The position numbers and the translations under genes are program-made. From positions 62,001 through 126,000 of the forward strand of contig NZ_AYZG01000001.1 of assembly GCF_001436695.1 (NCBI RefSeq): 64,000 nucleotides of DNA, in the 5' to 3' direction. The stretch is from Lactobacillus taiwanensis DSM 21401. GTDB taxonomy: Bacteria > Bacillota > Bacilli > Lactobacillales > Lactobacillaceae. The notes beneath the pieces are model-generated. The model was not told the origin of the DNA, did no database searches, and was given only the letters and a program-made list of their open reading frames with translations. Within the stretch, counting starts at the first letter, position 1. Each line of letters begins with the position of its first letter. Shown piece after piece: positions 1 through 9,931 of this stretch.

Positions 1-2391
1 TCTATTAGTTGGCGGGGTTTCCATAACTGAAAGATCTCTTACCCCAACCATTGACATATGAAGAGTACGTGGAATTGGTGTGGCTGTCAAAGTTAAAACA
101 TCAATATTAGCTTTTAATTCCTTTAGTCGCTCCTTGTGTTTAACACCAAAGCGCTGTTCCTCATCTACTATTAGCAAACCAAGATCTTTAAATTTCACAT
201 CTTTTGATAGTAAGCGGTGCGTACCAACTACCATATCAATTTTTCCATTTTTCACGCCTTCAATTATTTCTTTAACTTCTGCTGGAGTTTGGAAACGTGA
301 TAAAAGCGCGCAGTTTACTGGAAAATCTTTAAATCGATCCTGCATATTTTCAAAGTGCTGCTGGGCCAAAATAGTGGTTGGAGCTAAGAAAGCTACCTGC
401 TTTCCATCGCGCATTGCTTTAAAAGCAGCCCGAAGAGCAACCTCTGTTTTACCAAAACCAACATCTCCTACTAATAAACGATCCATTGGTTTTGGTCGTT
501 CCATATCAGCCTTAATTTCTCGAATAGAACGGAGTTGGTCTGGTGTTTCTGGATATGGGAAAGCATCTTCAAATTCTTTTTGTAAATCATCATCAGGTCT
601 AAAGGCAAATCCTTTTTCTGACTCACGTTTTGCGTATAATTCAATTAAATCATCAGCAATATCTTCAACTTTTGATTGAACACGTTTTTTTGTTTTTGCC
701 CATTCTGAACTTCCGAGTTTATTGATATGTGGAACTCTTCCTTCAGAAGCTACATATTTTTGAACTAGGCCTAATTGATCAGCTGGAACAAATAACTGGT
801 CATGATGTTGATAAGTAATAGTAATATAATCGCGCTTTTTACCATCTGACTCTAAAGTTTTTATTCCTTCAAACCGTCCAATACCATGATTAACATGAAC
901 AACGTAATCTCCGGGCTTTAGTTCATTATAGTTTCGCAAACGCTGAGCATTTTCCAGAGTTTTAATTCTCTTTCGATGATGTGGTCTTTGATTAAAGAGT
1001 TCACGTTCAGTTAAATAAACCAAATCTAAACTAGGAATAGCAAATCCATGTGCAAAATCGCCTACAGTTATCTGTGCCTTACTTTCTATAATTTGATCTG
1101 ATTTAACAATTGGAATATCTACACCGTAATCAACTAAATTTTGAGCAATCTGTTTCGCACGCGTTTCTGAATCAGCCTGCAAAATAACCGTGCTTTTCTC
1201 ATTAGCAAAACGTGTTAACTCACTTTTAATCAACGGCATTTGACTAAAAAATTGCTGAACTTCACGTGTAGTAAAGTTAAGAATTTGTTCAAATTTTAAA
1301 CGACCCATTCCCTTTTGAAAAAGCGAGAATAATACTTGTGCCTGTTTCGCTCTTTGAATTACTCGTTCAAAATTATAACGCAATTTTTGACTGTTCAGCA
1401 TTGCACCTGATTTTATTTCTTCAGATATAAATGCTTCATTTTGAGCATCAACATCAGCAACATTCTTCTTAATTGTCTGCCAATCATCAAATAAAAGAAG
1501 TCCATCTTTATTCAAATAGTCGATTAAATTAAATGATTTAGGAAGTAAGTAGTCAATTAAAAATGCATAGTTTTCGGGAAGACCGTTGGCTTGTAATAAA
1601 TCAATCGCCTTTACAAAATGATTTTTTACACTTTCTTCATCGGCAATCGATTCTTTCATGTCTAGCTTGATCTTTTCTGCAGCTTCATGAAGGTTATGAT
1701 CTGAGAATACTCTATCTAATGCTGGCCCGATTGAAATACTTTCTCTTTCTTCTAAACTCCTTTGAGTTGCTGCATCAAATTCTTTTACTGTGTCAACTTC
1801 ATCACCGAAAAATTCAACACGAACCGGATTCTCTTGATCCAAAGGATAAATATCAAGAATATCTCCTCGACGTGCAAATTCTCCAGGCCGGGCTACAATG
1901 CTCTCTCTTCGATATCCAGCATGTATTAGCCAAGTTGTCAATTTATCTAGATCAAATTCAGCTTCTGGCTTAAATACCTGTTTTGTCTTAATGAAGTCTC
2001 GTGGATCACTTAACTTGTATTGTAAAGCTTGAGCAGTTACAACAACAATTCCAGCTCTTTTTTCAGTTAAAAACTGTAATGCTTGTAGCCTTTGACTAAC
2101 TTCATCAGGAGAAGCAGTCGCCGTTTGCGTTGCGATTGTCGCATCAACTGGAAAACTAAACACCATATCATCAGGTAATAAATTTCCTAGTTCATCTAAC
2201 AACGTTTGTGCTTTTTCTTCACTATCTTCTACTAAAATCATAGGCTGCTGCAATTTCTTTAACATCTGCATTAAAACAGCAGCAAATGCTCCTGAATTTA
2301 CGCCTGTTAAAAGCGAACGTTTTTCCTTCGGAGCTTGTTCAATAAATGTATTTAATTCTTTATCTTTATTAAGTAATTCTGTAATATTCAT
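1..2391 (-). CDS. mfd: Transcription-repair coupling factor Mfd (C-terminus cut by window edge)
   Basis: Mfd is an SF2 DNA translocase that removes stalled RNA polymerase and recruits UvrA to transcription-blocking lesions. The frame is open from the ATG at 2391 to the left edge, about 797 codons of a family length near 1150, so the UvrB-like N-terminal part, the RNA-polymerase-interacting domain and the first half of the translocase are present. At the edge it reads METPPTNR, the segment that follows the helicase ATPIPRT motif in this family. It starts two bases after the pth stop codon (TAG-AA-ATG), so translational coupling with pth is likely. The missing C-terminal third lies outside the window. 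Confidence 0.95.
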   Translation of the reverse strand, partial: MNITELLNKDKELNTFIEQAPKEKRSLLTGVNSGAFAAVLMQMLKKLQQPMILVEDSEEKAQTLLDELGNLLPDDMVFSFPVDATIATQTATASPDEVSQRLQALQFLTEKRAGIVVVTAQALQYKLSDPRDFIKTKQVFKPEAEFDLDKLTTWLIHAGYRRESIVARPGEFARRGDILDIYPLDQENPVRVEFFGDEVDTVKEFDAATQRSLEERESISIGPALDRVFSDHNLHEAAEKIKLDMKESIADEESVKNHFVKAIDLLQANGLPENYAFLIDYLLPKSFNLIDYLNKDGLLLFDDWQTIKKNVADVDAQNEAFISEEIKSGAMLNSQKLRYNFERVIQRAKQAQVLFSLFQKGMGRLKFEQILNFTTREVQQFFSQMPLIKSELTRFANEKSTVILQADSETRAKQIAQNLVDYGVDIPIVKSDQIIESKAQITVGDFAHGFAIPSLDLVYLTERELFNQRPHHRKRIKTLENAQRLRNYNELKPGDYVVHVNHGIGRFEGIKTLESDGKKRDYITITYQHHDQLFVPADQLGLVQKYVASEGRVPHINKLGSSEWAKTKKRVQSKVEDIADDLIELYAKRESEKGFAFRPDDDLQKEFEDAFPYPETPDQLRSIREIKADMERPKPMDRLLVGDVGFGKTEVALRAAFKAMRDGKQVAFLAPTTILAQQHFENMQDRFKDFPVNCALLSRFQTPAEVKEIIEGVKNGKIDMVVGTHRLLSKDVKFKDLGLLIVDEEQRFGVKHKERLKELKANIDVLTLTATPIPRTLHMSMVGVRDLSVMETPPTNR

Positions 2392-2393
2392 TT

Positions 2394-2951
2394 CTAATTA
2401 TACTGATTCATTAAATATTGGGCATTCTTCCCCTTAATGAAATCATTAATGACATTTTCACTCACTTCAAAAGCTGCATTCATTAGCTTCTGTTGTTCAT
2501 CATTAAAAGGACTTAATACCCAAGAAACAACACTTTCTTTTTGAGGATGACGAATTCCAATCTTCAAGCGATTAAAATTATTAGTTCCTAAACAAGCCAT
2601 AATACTTTTAATTCCATTATGACCTCCTGATTTTCCATTTGCACGAATTCTAATCTTTCCAATTGGCATATCCATATCATCATGAATAACCAAAATATCT
2701 TCTGGAGCAATTTTAAAGAAATTGGCTACTTGTGCAATTGACTTTCCTGAATCATTCATAAAAGTCTGTGGTTCAAGAAAAATTACATCTTCACCATTGA
2801 TCTTTTGCTTTGTCCATAAGCCATCAAACTTATCCTTATCTAAATTCAAATTATTCTTATTTAAATAATGGTCCAATGCCATAAAACCTGTATTATGCTT
2901 GGTTTTATCATATTTTTTACCGGGATTACCTAAACCTGCAATTAACTTCAT
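2394..2951 (-). CDS. pth: Peptidyl-tRNA hydrolase
   Basis: This 185-residue cytosolic enzyme releases peptides from prematurely dropped peptidyl-tRNAs. It has the normal family length and its hallmark residues: GLGNPG near the start, the catalytic His in the KHNTGF segment (about residue 19), the HDDMD motif near residue 91 and the GGHNG motif near residue 111. It is the first gene of a pth-mfd pair, an arrangement conserved across Firmicutes. The promoter should lie between 2952 and about 3010, which is divergent to the ldh promoter. Confidence 0.97.
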   Translation of the reverse strand: MKLIAGLGNPGKKYDKTKHNTGFMALDHYLNKNNLNLDKDKFDGLWTKQKINGEDVIFLEPQTFMNDSGKSIAQVANFFKIAPEDILVIHDDMDMPIGKIRIRANGKSGGHNGIKSIMACLGTNNFNRLKIGIRHPQKESVVSWVLSPFNDEQQKLMNAAFEVSENVINDFIKGKNAQYLMNQYN

Positions 2952-3077
2952 TGATTTTGCCCTCTTTACCTATTTACTTTTCAAATATATATCTTTTCGC
3001 TCTTGAGATTATAGCACAGGCTTTACTTACAATTAATTAATTGTTTCTTTAATTTCATTTTGTAGAAATTATATTTT

Positions 3078-3105
3078 TAAAATTTAATTTCGAATATGCT
3101 ATAAT
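3078..3105 (+). promoter_or_regulatory. Promoter of ldh
   Basis: An extended -10 element, TATGCTATAAT, has its hexamer at 3100-3105. The TGn extension could compensate for a poor -35. A clear SD (GGAAGGAAG) follows at about 3133 before the ldh ATG at 3151. The extended -10 fits a highly expressed glycolytic end gene. Confidence 0.6.
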
Positions 3106-3147
3106 CTTTATTGTTAAATAAATCACTAATATGGAAGGAAGTATTAG

Positions 3148-4122
<975 letters not shown>

Positions 4123-4139
4123 TTCTTCAACATTTTATT

Positions 4140-4174
4140 GAAAAAGCATTCACTTTGTGTGAGTGCTTTTTCTT
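4140..4174 (+). terminator. Intrinsic terminator of ldh
   Basis: The inverted repeat GAAAAAGCATTCAC / GTGAGTGCTTTTTC has a short loop and ends in a T-rich tract. It lies 18 bases after the ldh stop codon. Confidence 0.9.
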
Positions 4175-4265
4175 TCTCAAAATTAAAGTTGTTTAATCAG
4201 CCTTTAATTTTTATATAAAACTATGGTATAATGGCTTGTAAAATTCAGATGTGTGGAGGAAAATC

Positions 4266-4946
4266 ATGCTAATCAAATCTCTTGTTTATAAAAAAGATTA
4301 CTTAACTACAGTCAATGAAAAAGCCACTCTTGCCGAAGCATTAAAAGTTCTAGAAGATTCTGGCTTTCGTTGTGTTCCTATTTTAGATGATACAGGAACT
4401 ATTTTCCGTGGTAACATTTATAAAATGCATATCTACCGTCATAAGTCTCAAGGCGGCGATATGAATTTGCCAGTAACTTACTTATTAAAAAATGCTACTA
4501 AGACAATCAAAGTAAATTCACCATTTTTCCGTGTATTCTTTAATATTAAAGACCTTCCATACATCGCTGTATTGGATGAAGAAAATCATTTTTACGGAAT
4601 TTTAACTCACTCTCGTTTGCTCGACATGCTTTCTGATGCGTGGAACATTAAGAATGGATCATATGTTTTAACTATTCTTTCCGACAATGATCGTGGTAAT
4701 TTAGTTAAAATGACAAAAATTATTTCTAAGTACAGTAACATTGCTGGTTGTCTAACATTAGATGTTAAAACTGGCGAATTAGTTCGCCGTAACTTATTCA
4801 CGCTTCCTATTGGCGTATCTCGCGAAACCATGACAGCAATTGTAAACCGTCTTGAAAAGAAGGGATTTGTAGTTGCTGAAATTGAAGACCTTCAATCTGG
4901 TCTCACAATTCGAAGTGCAGAACAACCTGGGGAATTAAAAGCCTAG
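4266..4946 (+). CDS. CBS-domain pair plus ACT-like domain protein (possible c-di-AMP-binding CbpA/CbpB type)
   Basis: This is a 226-residue cytosolic protein. Residues 1-130 form a tandem CBS (Bateman) module, and residues about 145-215 look like an ACT domain (a YVLTILSDNDRG start and a REMTAIV-like helix). CBS proteins of this layout in Firmicutes include c-di-AMP sensors, so nucleotide binding is likely, but the ligand cannot be read from sequence. The start at 4266 is chosen because GGAGG sits seven bases upstream; an in-frame ATG at 4251 has no SD. It is convergent with alr and shares a bidirectional terminator with it. Confidence 0.75.
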   Translation: MLIKSLVYKKDYLTTVNEKATLAEALKVLEDSGFRCVPILDDTGTIFRGNIYKMHIYRHKSQGGDMNLPVTYLLKNATKTIKVNSPFFRVFFNIKDLPYIAVLDEENHFYGILTHSRLLDMLSDAWNIKNGSYVLTILSDNDRGNLVKMTKIISKYSNIAGCLTLDVKTGELVRRNLFTLPIGVSRETMTAIVNRLEKKGFVVAEIEDLQSGLTIRSAEQPGELKA

Positions 4947-4962
4947 ATACATTTTTTAATTA

Positions 4963-4997
4963 AAAAGCTCGTTAACCTAATTGGCTAGCGAGCTTTT
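4963..4997. terminator. Bidirectional terminator between the CBS gene and alr
   Basis: The stem AAAAGCTCG / CGAGCTTTT lies between two convergent genes with T-runs on both strands, so it can end transcripts from both sides. Confidence 0.85.
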
Positions 4998-5000
4998 GTT

Positions 5001-6131
5001 TTATTCTTCATAATATGCACGTGGCAAACGATCATTTAACAAACATGCAACTTCATAATGAATCGTATCAACATAATCAGCTGCAGCTTTAATGTTATTT
5101 GGATCATTAGGATTATCAGAAATAATAACTACTTTAGTTCCAAGTGGCATTTCTTTTGGCATTTTAACCATGAATTGATCCATACAAATTCGACCAACAA
5201 TTGGACAGTAAGTATCTCCTACCTTTACTTTAAAGCCTTGGAATTTTCTAATAAATCCATCCGCATAACCAACAGGTACAGTTCCAATAATTGTATCTTC
5301 GTCCGCAACAAATGTAGATCCATATCCGACTCCATCACCTTGATGAATAGTTTTAACGTGAGTTAATTCACTTTCAAAAGATAAAGCTGGATCCAAATCA
5401 ATATTTGACTTCAAATCAGGTGAATCAGGATTCGAAGATGGATTTAAGCCGTAAATACCAATTCCAAAGCGGACTAAATCACTCTTGATTCCATTATGAA
5501 AAATACTTGCCGCAGTATTATCCACATGAATCCATTTGGGCTTAACAGTAAGTATGCTCTTCATATGATTAAACTTTTCACATTGATGTTTAAAGTAAGT
5601 TTCGTCACTACTATCAGCTGAAGCAAAATGAGCAAACATTCCTTCAACAAAGAAATTATTATTGTCTTTAAAAAATTCATTAGCTGCAATAAAATCTGCA
5701 TCTTCGTTAAATCCAATGCGGCCCATACCTGAGTCAACGCCTATATGGATTTTCAATCGTAAATTTGCATCTTTTAAATATTTTTCAGCCTCTTTAAGCC
5801 ACTCCAAGTTTGGAACAGTTAATGATACATCATTTACTGCAGCAATTGGAACATATTCTGGAGAAACAACACCCAAAACCAAAATAGTTTTAGTAATATC
5901 AGCTCGTCTTAACTCTAAAGCTTCATCTAGAATTGCAACACAAAATCCCGCTACACCTACTTCATCTGCAACCTTAGCTACTTTTACAGCTCCATGACCA
6001 TAGCCATTGGCTTTTACTACTGCAAGCATCTTTTGATTGGGTTCTAGATGCTCCATTTCATTTTCAAGATTTCTCTTAATTGCGCCCAAATTTACCTTTA
6101 CTACGGCTGGACGATGAATTCCTGGAACCAT
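5001..6131 (-). CDS. alr: Alanine racemase
   Basis: This PLP enzyme of 376 residues interconverts L- and D-alanine and supplies D-Ala for peptidoglycan and lipoteichoic acid D-alanylation. The PLP lysine lies in [11 protein letters not shown] near residue 39, and the second catalytic residue, Tyr, lies in GVGYGSTF near residue 268. Length is normal. Its ATG overlaps the stop codon of acpS by one base (TAATG) and the SD GGAGG lies inside acpS, so the two genes form one operon with coupled translation. Confidence 0.97.
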   Translation of the reverse strand: MVPGIHRPAVVKVNLGAIKRNLENEMEHLEPNQKMLAVVKANGYGHGAVKVAKVADEVGVAGFCVAILDEALELRRADITKTILVLGVVSPEYVPIAAVNDVSLTVPNLEWLKEAEKYLKDANLRLKIHIGVDSGMGRIGFNEDADFIAANEFFKDNNNFFVEGMFAHFASADSSDETYFKHQCEKFNHMKSILTVKPKWIHVDNTAASIFHNGIKSDLVRFGIGIYGLNPSSNPDSPDLKSNIDLDPALSFESELTHVKTIHQGDGVGYGSTFVADEDTIIGTVPVGYADGFIRKFQGFKVKVGDTYCPIVGRICMDQFMVKMPKEMPLGTKVVIISDNPNDPNNIKAAADYVDTIHYEVACLLNDRLPRAYYEE

Positions 6132-6490
6132 TAATTTAATTCCTCCAAAACTACAAATGTTATAACCTCATGATCATCATGTGTGATACTAGGAAAAATA
6201 TTTCCAGAAAACTTAGTTGACGTCATTACTGGATGACCTAAATCATCCCATAAAGTTTCAATATCTTGAAAACCAACATATTTACCTAAGCCAGTTCCCA
6301 TTGCTTTAGAAAAAGATTCCTTCAAAGAAAAACGTCCGCCAAGATATTCAACCTTTCGTTTTCCATTTAATTGTTGATATTGTGCAAATTCTTTAGGAGT
6401 TAATACTCTTTTGGCGAATTTGTCACCTTTTTCAACTATCTTCTTCATGCGCTCAACTTCAACTGAGTCAATGCCTACGCCTCTAATCAT
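6131..6490 (-). CDS. acpS: Holo-[acyl-carrier-protein] synthase
   Basis: AcpS transfers 4'-phosphopantetheine from CoA to apo-ACP, activating fatty-acid synthesis. The 119-residue product has the family start [15 protein letters not shown] with the metal-binding Asp, and the [15 protein letters not shown] segment with the second acidic residue. The start at 6490 is preferred because GAGG precedes it at good distance; a longer frame starting at 6508 lacks an SD. It lies upstream of alr, an acpS-alr order widely conserved in lactobacilli and bacilli. Confidence 0.95.
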   Translation of the reverse strand: MIRGVGIDSVEVERMKKIVEKGDKFAKRVLTPKEFAQYQQLNGKRKVEYLGGRFSLKESFSKAMGTGLGKYVGFQDIETLWDDLGHPVMTSTKFSGNIFPSITHDDHEVITFVVLEELN

Positions 6491-6525
6491 TATTTTTACC
6501 TCACACATTGATACATTATATTACA

Positions 6526-6557
6526 AAAAAGAGCTGTAGCAACTACAGCTCTTTTTA
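6526..6557. terminator. Terminator after cshA
   Basis: A 14-bp perfect stem AAAAAGAGCTGTAG / CTACAGCTCTTTTT has a 3-base loop. It separates the helicase gene from acpS, which must therefore have its own promoter or receive read-through. Confidence 0.9.
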
Positions 6558-6563
6558 ACAAAA

Positions 6564-8021
6564 TCAGTCTTTCTTCTTTATAACGAAGTCATGTTTTCTA
6601 CCACCACGACGAGCATTTGGCTTACGATGATATCTTTCATTTCTATCTCCGCCACGCTTAAAATTACGTTTAAAGTGATGATTATTATTACCATGTTTTG
6701 ATTTAAATGGTAATGGTTTTTCAGGTGTAATCTTCACTTTTACGCTTTCAGCATCTTTAGATAGATCCTTTAATAAAGCTGCAACCAAATCTACCGCGGA
6801 GTAATCATCAAGAAGCTGGGCTGCTCCTTCAGTATATTTAGAAAGATCACTATCTAATAATTCTGCTACCTTTTTATTCGCTGCACTTAATTGTCCCTTA
6901 AAGGCCTCTTCATCAGTTGGTGGTTTAAGTGGCATCATCTTTTTGTGCGTTAATTGTTCAATTGTACGCATGTAGCCAATTTCATTTGGTGTAACAAAAG
7001 TTACTGACATACCATTTTGACCAGCACGTCCAGTTCTACCAATCCGGTGAACATAAGAGTCTGGATCTTGAGGAATGTCATAGTTATAAACATGACTAAC
7101 GCCAGAAATATCCAAACCACGAGCAGCTACATCAGTTGCCACTAATATATCCAATTTACCCTTACGAAATCTTTTCAAAACGCTCATTCTCTTAGCTTGA
7201 GAAAGATCGCCATGAATTCCAGCTGCATTGTATCCACGCGCCTGTAATCCACGCGTTAATTCATCAACACGTCTCTTAGTTCTGCCAAAAATAACGGCAA
7301 GATCAGGATTTTGAACATCAATTAATCGACATAAAATATCAAATTTTTCGTTTTCTTTTGCTCTTACAAAATATTGATCAATTAAGTTAGCCGTTAATTC
7401 TTTTCCTTTAATTTTTACAATTTCAGGATCATTCATAAACTTTTCGCCAATTCGTAAAATTGGTTTTGGCATAGTTGCTGAAAATAACAACGTTTGATGT
7501 CTGCTAGAAGCATAATTTAAAATACTCTCAATATCTTGGATAAAGCCCATATCAAGCATTTCATCTGCTTCATCTAAAACAATTGTCTTTACCTTAGAGA
7601 TGTCAATTGTTCCTCGTTTTAAGTGATCAAGTAAACGTCCCGGCGTTCCCACTAAAATTGCAGGTGTTTGTTTTAAAGCACGAATTTGACGACGAATATC
7701 TGCACCGCCATAAACTACTTGAACACGTGCCTTTTCATCACGACCTAGACGAAAAAGTTCTTCTTGCGTTTGAATAGCCAATTCACGAGTAGGTTCAATA
7801 ATAATTGCTTGAATTGAATCATGTTGCTTATCCAACTTTTGCAAAATTGGTAAACCAAAAGCTGCAGTTTTACCAGTACCAGTTTGTGCTTGACCAATTA
7901 CATCTTTTCCCTCTAAAACTAAAGGAATGGTCTTTTCTTGGATTGGCGTAGCTTCTTCAAAACCTGAGCGTTTAATTGCTTTCAAAATCTCAGGCTTTAA
8001 GTTCATTTCAGAAAATTTCAA
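6564..8021 (-). CDS. cshA: DEAD-box ATP-dependent RNA helicase (CshA type)
   Basis: This 485-residue cytosolic RNA helicase belongs to the family that works in ribosome assembly, cold adaptation and the RNA degradosome. The motifs appear in order: Q motif GFEEATPIQEKTIP, Walker A AQTGTGKT, DEAD in VLDEADEML, SAT in FSATMPK, and RGLDISGV plus HRIGRTGRAG at the end of the second RecA domain. The C-terminal tail after residue 430 is rich in Lys, Arg, His, Asn and Gly, typical of the RNA-binding tails of CshA proteins. It starts 15 bases after the murF stop. Confidence 0.93.
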   Translation of the reverse strand: MKFSEMNLKPEILKAIKRSGFEEATPIQEKTIPLVLEGKDVIGQAQTGTGKTAAFGLPILQKLDKQHDSIQAIIIEPTRELAIQTQEELFRLGRDEKARVQVVYGGADIRRQIRALKQTPAILVGTPGRLLDHLKRGTIDISKVKTIVLDEADEMLDMGFIQDIESILNYASSRHQTLLFSATMPKPILRIGEKFMNDPEIVKIKGKELTANLIDQYFVRAKENEKFDILCRLIDVQNPDLAVIFGRTKRRVDELTRGLQARGYNAAGIHGDLSQAKRMSVLKRFRKGKLDILVATDVAARGLDISGVSHVYNYDIPQDPDSYVHRIGRTGRAGQNGMSVTFVTPNEIGYMRTIEQLTHKKMMPLKPPTDEEAFKGQLSAANKKVAELLDSDLSKYTEGAAQLLDDYSAVDLVAALLKDLSKDAESVKVKITPEKPLPFKSKHGNNNHHFKRNFKRGGDRNERYHRKPNARRGGRKHDFVIKKKD

Positions 8022-8036
8022 ATATCTAATTCCTTC

Positions 8037-9404
8037 CTACATTAGGCGGTCTAAAACCTTTTCTAAATGCATTCCATGTGATCCCTTTAACATAACAATA
8101 TCATTAGGTTTGATATCATTCTTTAAGTCATCAACCATACGATTCATTTCTTCTTGTGAATAGTAATGTAAATTAGCTACTTCATACTTATCTACAAGTG
8201 CATCGTATAAATGCTTCATCTCAGGACCATATAAATATAATTCGTTAATAATTGCTGGATCTAGTGCGTCAGCAAGTGAAGCATGAAGTTCTGAGGATTC
8301 ATCTCCAAGCTCTAACATATCGCCCAACACTGCGATTCTGCGGCCACCATTTTCAACCATTACTTGTCCAAATGATGTCGTAACAGCCTTAACAGCAGTT
8401 GGATTTGAGTTGTAGACATCATCCATAATTGCTTCGCCTACATCACCTTTTTTCCACTGCATTCTATTTGCCGTTGGAGTAAAGTTAGCCAATGCTTGAG
8501 CAATTTGCTCATCGTTTTCACCAAAATGACGGCCAACACTAATAGCTGCAAGAGCGTTTGAAACATTATGCTTGCCAATCATTGGAATCTTAAATTGTTG
8601 CTTTGAATCATTTACTTCAAACGTAGCATGATGCATATAAGATCTAAATGTAGTCGCAAAAATAGTATCTTCTTCTCTAAAGCCAAAAGTACTCTTATCT
8701 TGCTTAATCTTAGCTGCACGTTCTTGTAATAAAGGTTCATCCCCATTGTAGATAAACTTACCGTCTTCTTTTAAGAAATCAGTAATTTCCATCTTTGCAT
8801 CTGCAATCTTATCTCTAGTGCCAAAGAATTCAATATGGGCTTCACCAATCATAGTGATCACACAAACATCAGGTCTTACTAATTCACTTAAGTGATGTAA
8901 TTGGCCAGGACGATCCATTCCCATTTCAAGTACTAAAATTTCAGTAGATGGTTTCATCTCTAAAATTGTTACGGGAACACCAATTTCATTATTAAAATTA
9001 GCTTGTGTCTTATGCACGTTAAATCTCTTAGATAAAACGGCCGCAATCATATCCTTAGTTGTGGTCTTACCATTTGATCCGGTAATTCCAACCACAGTTG
9101 GATTAACTTTGCCTAAATAATATTTAGCTAAAGCTTGAAGTGCAGTTAATGGATCATCAACTTCAACAACCGGCACATCTGTAGGCATACCTTCATGTCC
9201 TTTTTTCCATAAAGTTGCTTCTGCACCATTTGCCATTGCATTAGATACAAAATCATGTCCATCTCTTGCACCTGCTAACGGTACAAACAAAGAATTGGGA
9301 GTCGCTTTTCTTGAGTCAAAAACAACGGATGTAATGACTTTATCTTCTCCCATATTAACTGAACTATTTAATGCTTTAGCGATCTCAGCAAGTTGCATTT
9401 TCAT
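8037..9404 (-). CDS. murF: UDP-N-acetylmuramoyl-tripeptide--D-alanyl-D-alanine ligase
   Basis: MurF adds the D-Ala-D-Ala dipeptide to UDP-MurNAc-tripeptide in the cytoplasm, the last soluble step of peptidoglycan precursor synthesis. The ATP-binding loop GITGSNGKTTTKDM, the NNEIGVP segment and the DDVYNSNPTAVK segment are visible. I choose the ATG at 9404 (455 residues, usual length) because AGGAG lies upstream of it. The frame extends to 9485, but the extra 27 residues are hydrophobic, unlike the family, and lack an SD. cshA follows after 15 bases, so the two are probably cotranscribed. Confidence 0.95.
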   Translation of the reverse strand: MKMQLAEIAKALNSSVNMGEDKVITSVVFDSRKATPNSLFVPLAGARDGHDFVSNAMANGAEATLWKKGHEGMPTDVPVVEVDDPLTALQALAKYYLGKVNPTVVGITGSNGKTTTKDMIAAVLSKRFNVHKTQANFNNEIGVPVTILEMKPSTEILVLEMGMDRPGQLHHLSELVRPDVCVITMIGEAHIEFFGTRDKIADAKMEITDFLKEDGKFIYNGDEPLLQERAAKIKQDKSTFGFREEDTIFATTFRSYMHHATFEVNDSKQQFKIPMIGKHNVSNALAAISVGRHFGENDEQIAQALANFTPTANRMQWKKGDVGEAIMDDVYNSNPTAVKAVTTSFGQVMVENGGRRIAVLGDMLELGDESSELHASLADALDPAIINELYLYGPEMKHLYDALVDKYEVANLHYYSQEEMNRMVDDLKNDIKPNDIVMLKGSHGMHLEKVLDRLM

Positions 9405-9516
9405 AATAAATAAATTACTCCTACCTAAAATTGCATGTATCCCTATTATACTGACTTCTATCTCTAAGAAAAAGGTCACATGCATATCAATAAGAATTAT
9501 ACCACGTTAAGCATAA

Positions 9517-9548
9517 AAAAAGAGCAGTCCAAAGTGGGCTGCTCTTTT
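9517..9548 (-). terminator. Terminator of rpmE2
   Basis: The stem AAAAGAGCAG with TCC, paired to GGG with CTGCTCTTTT, is followed on the minus strand by a T-run. It lies 22 bases after the L31 stop. Confidence 0.85.
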
Positions 9549-9569
9549 CGGTAAAAATACCAAGAATTC

Positions 9570-9821
9570 TTAGTTCTTTGAAGACATACCGTACTTCTTG
9601 TTGAATTTTTCGATACGACCATCTGCTTGAGCAAACTTTTGCTTGCCAGTGTAGAATGGGTGAGAATCTGAAGAAATTTCAACACGAACTAATGGATAAG
9701 TCTTACCTTCGAATTCAACTGTTTCTTCTGGCTTTAAAGTAGAGCCAGCTACGAACTTAGCACCAGTTGCTGAGTCCATGAAAACAACTTCTTGGTAATC
9801 TGGATGAATCCCTTTTCTCAT
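9570..9821 (-). CDS. rpmE2: 50S ribosomal protein L31 type B
   Basis: This 83-residue ribosomal protein begins [12 protein letters not shown], the signature of type B L31. It has no CxxC pair, so it is the zinc-independent form that in many bacteria replaces zinc-binding L31 under zinc limitation. No Zur-type operator was recognised upstream. It is monocistronic, with its own terminator. Confidence 0.96.
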   Translation of the reverse strand: MRKGIHPDYQEVVFMDSATGAKFVAGSTLKPEETVEFEGKTYPLVRVEISSDSHPFYTGKQKFAQADGRIEKFNKKYGMSSKN

Positions 9822-9931
9822 TGTTTAATACTCCTTTGCCATGACCAATATTTCAGATCATAGATTATTTCACGACTAGTTAAGAATAGCACCTTTCTAA
9901 CGAGAATTCAAGCTAATTTATAGTTTACCCT

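Noticed and set aside
9405-9485. N-terminal extension of MurF
   Set aside because: Hydrophobic, lacks an SD, and the family starts at the chosen ATG.
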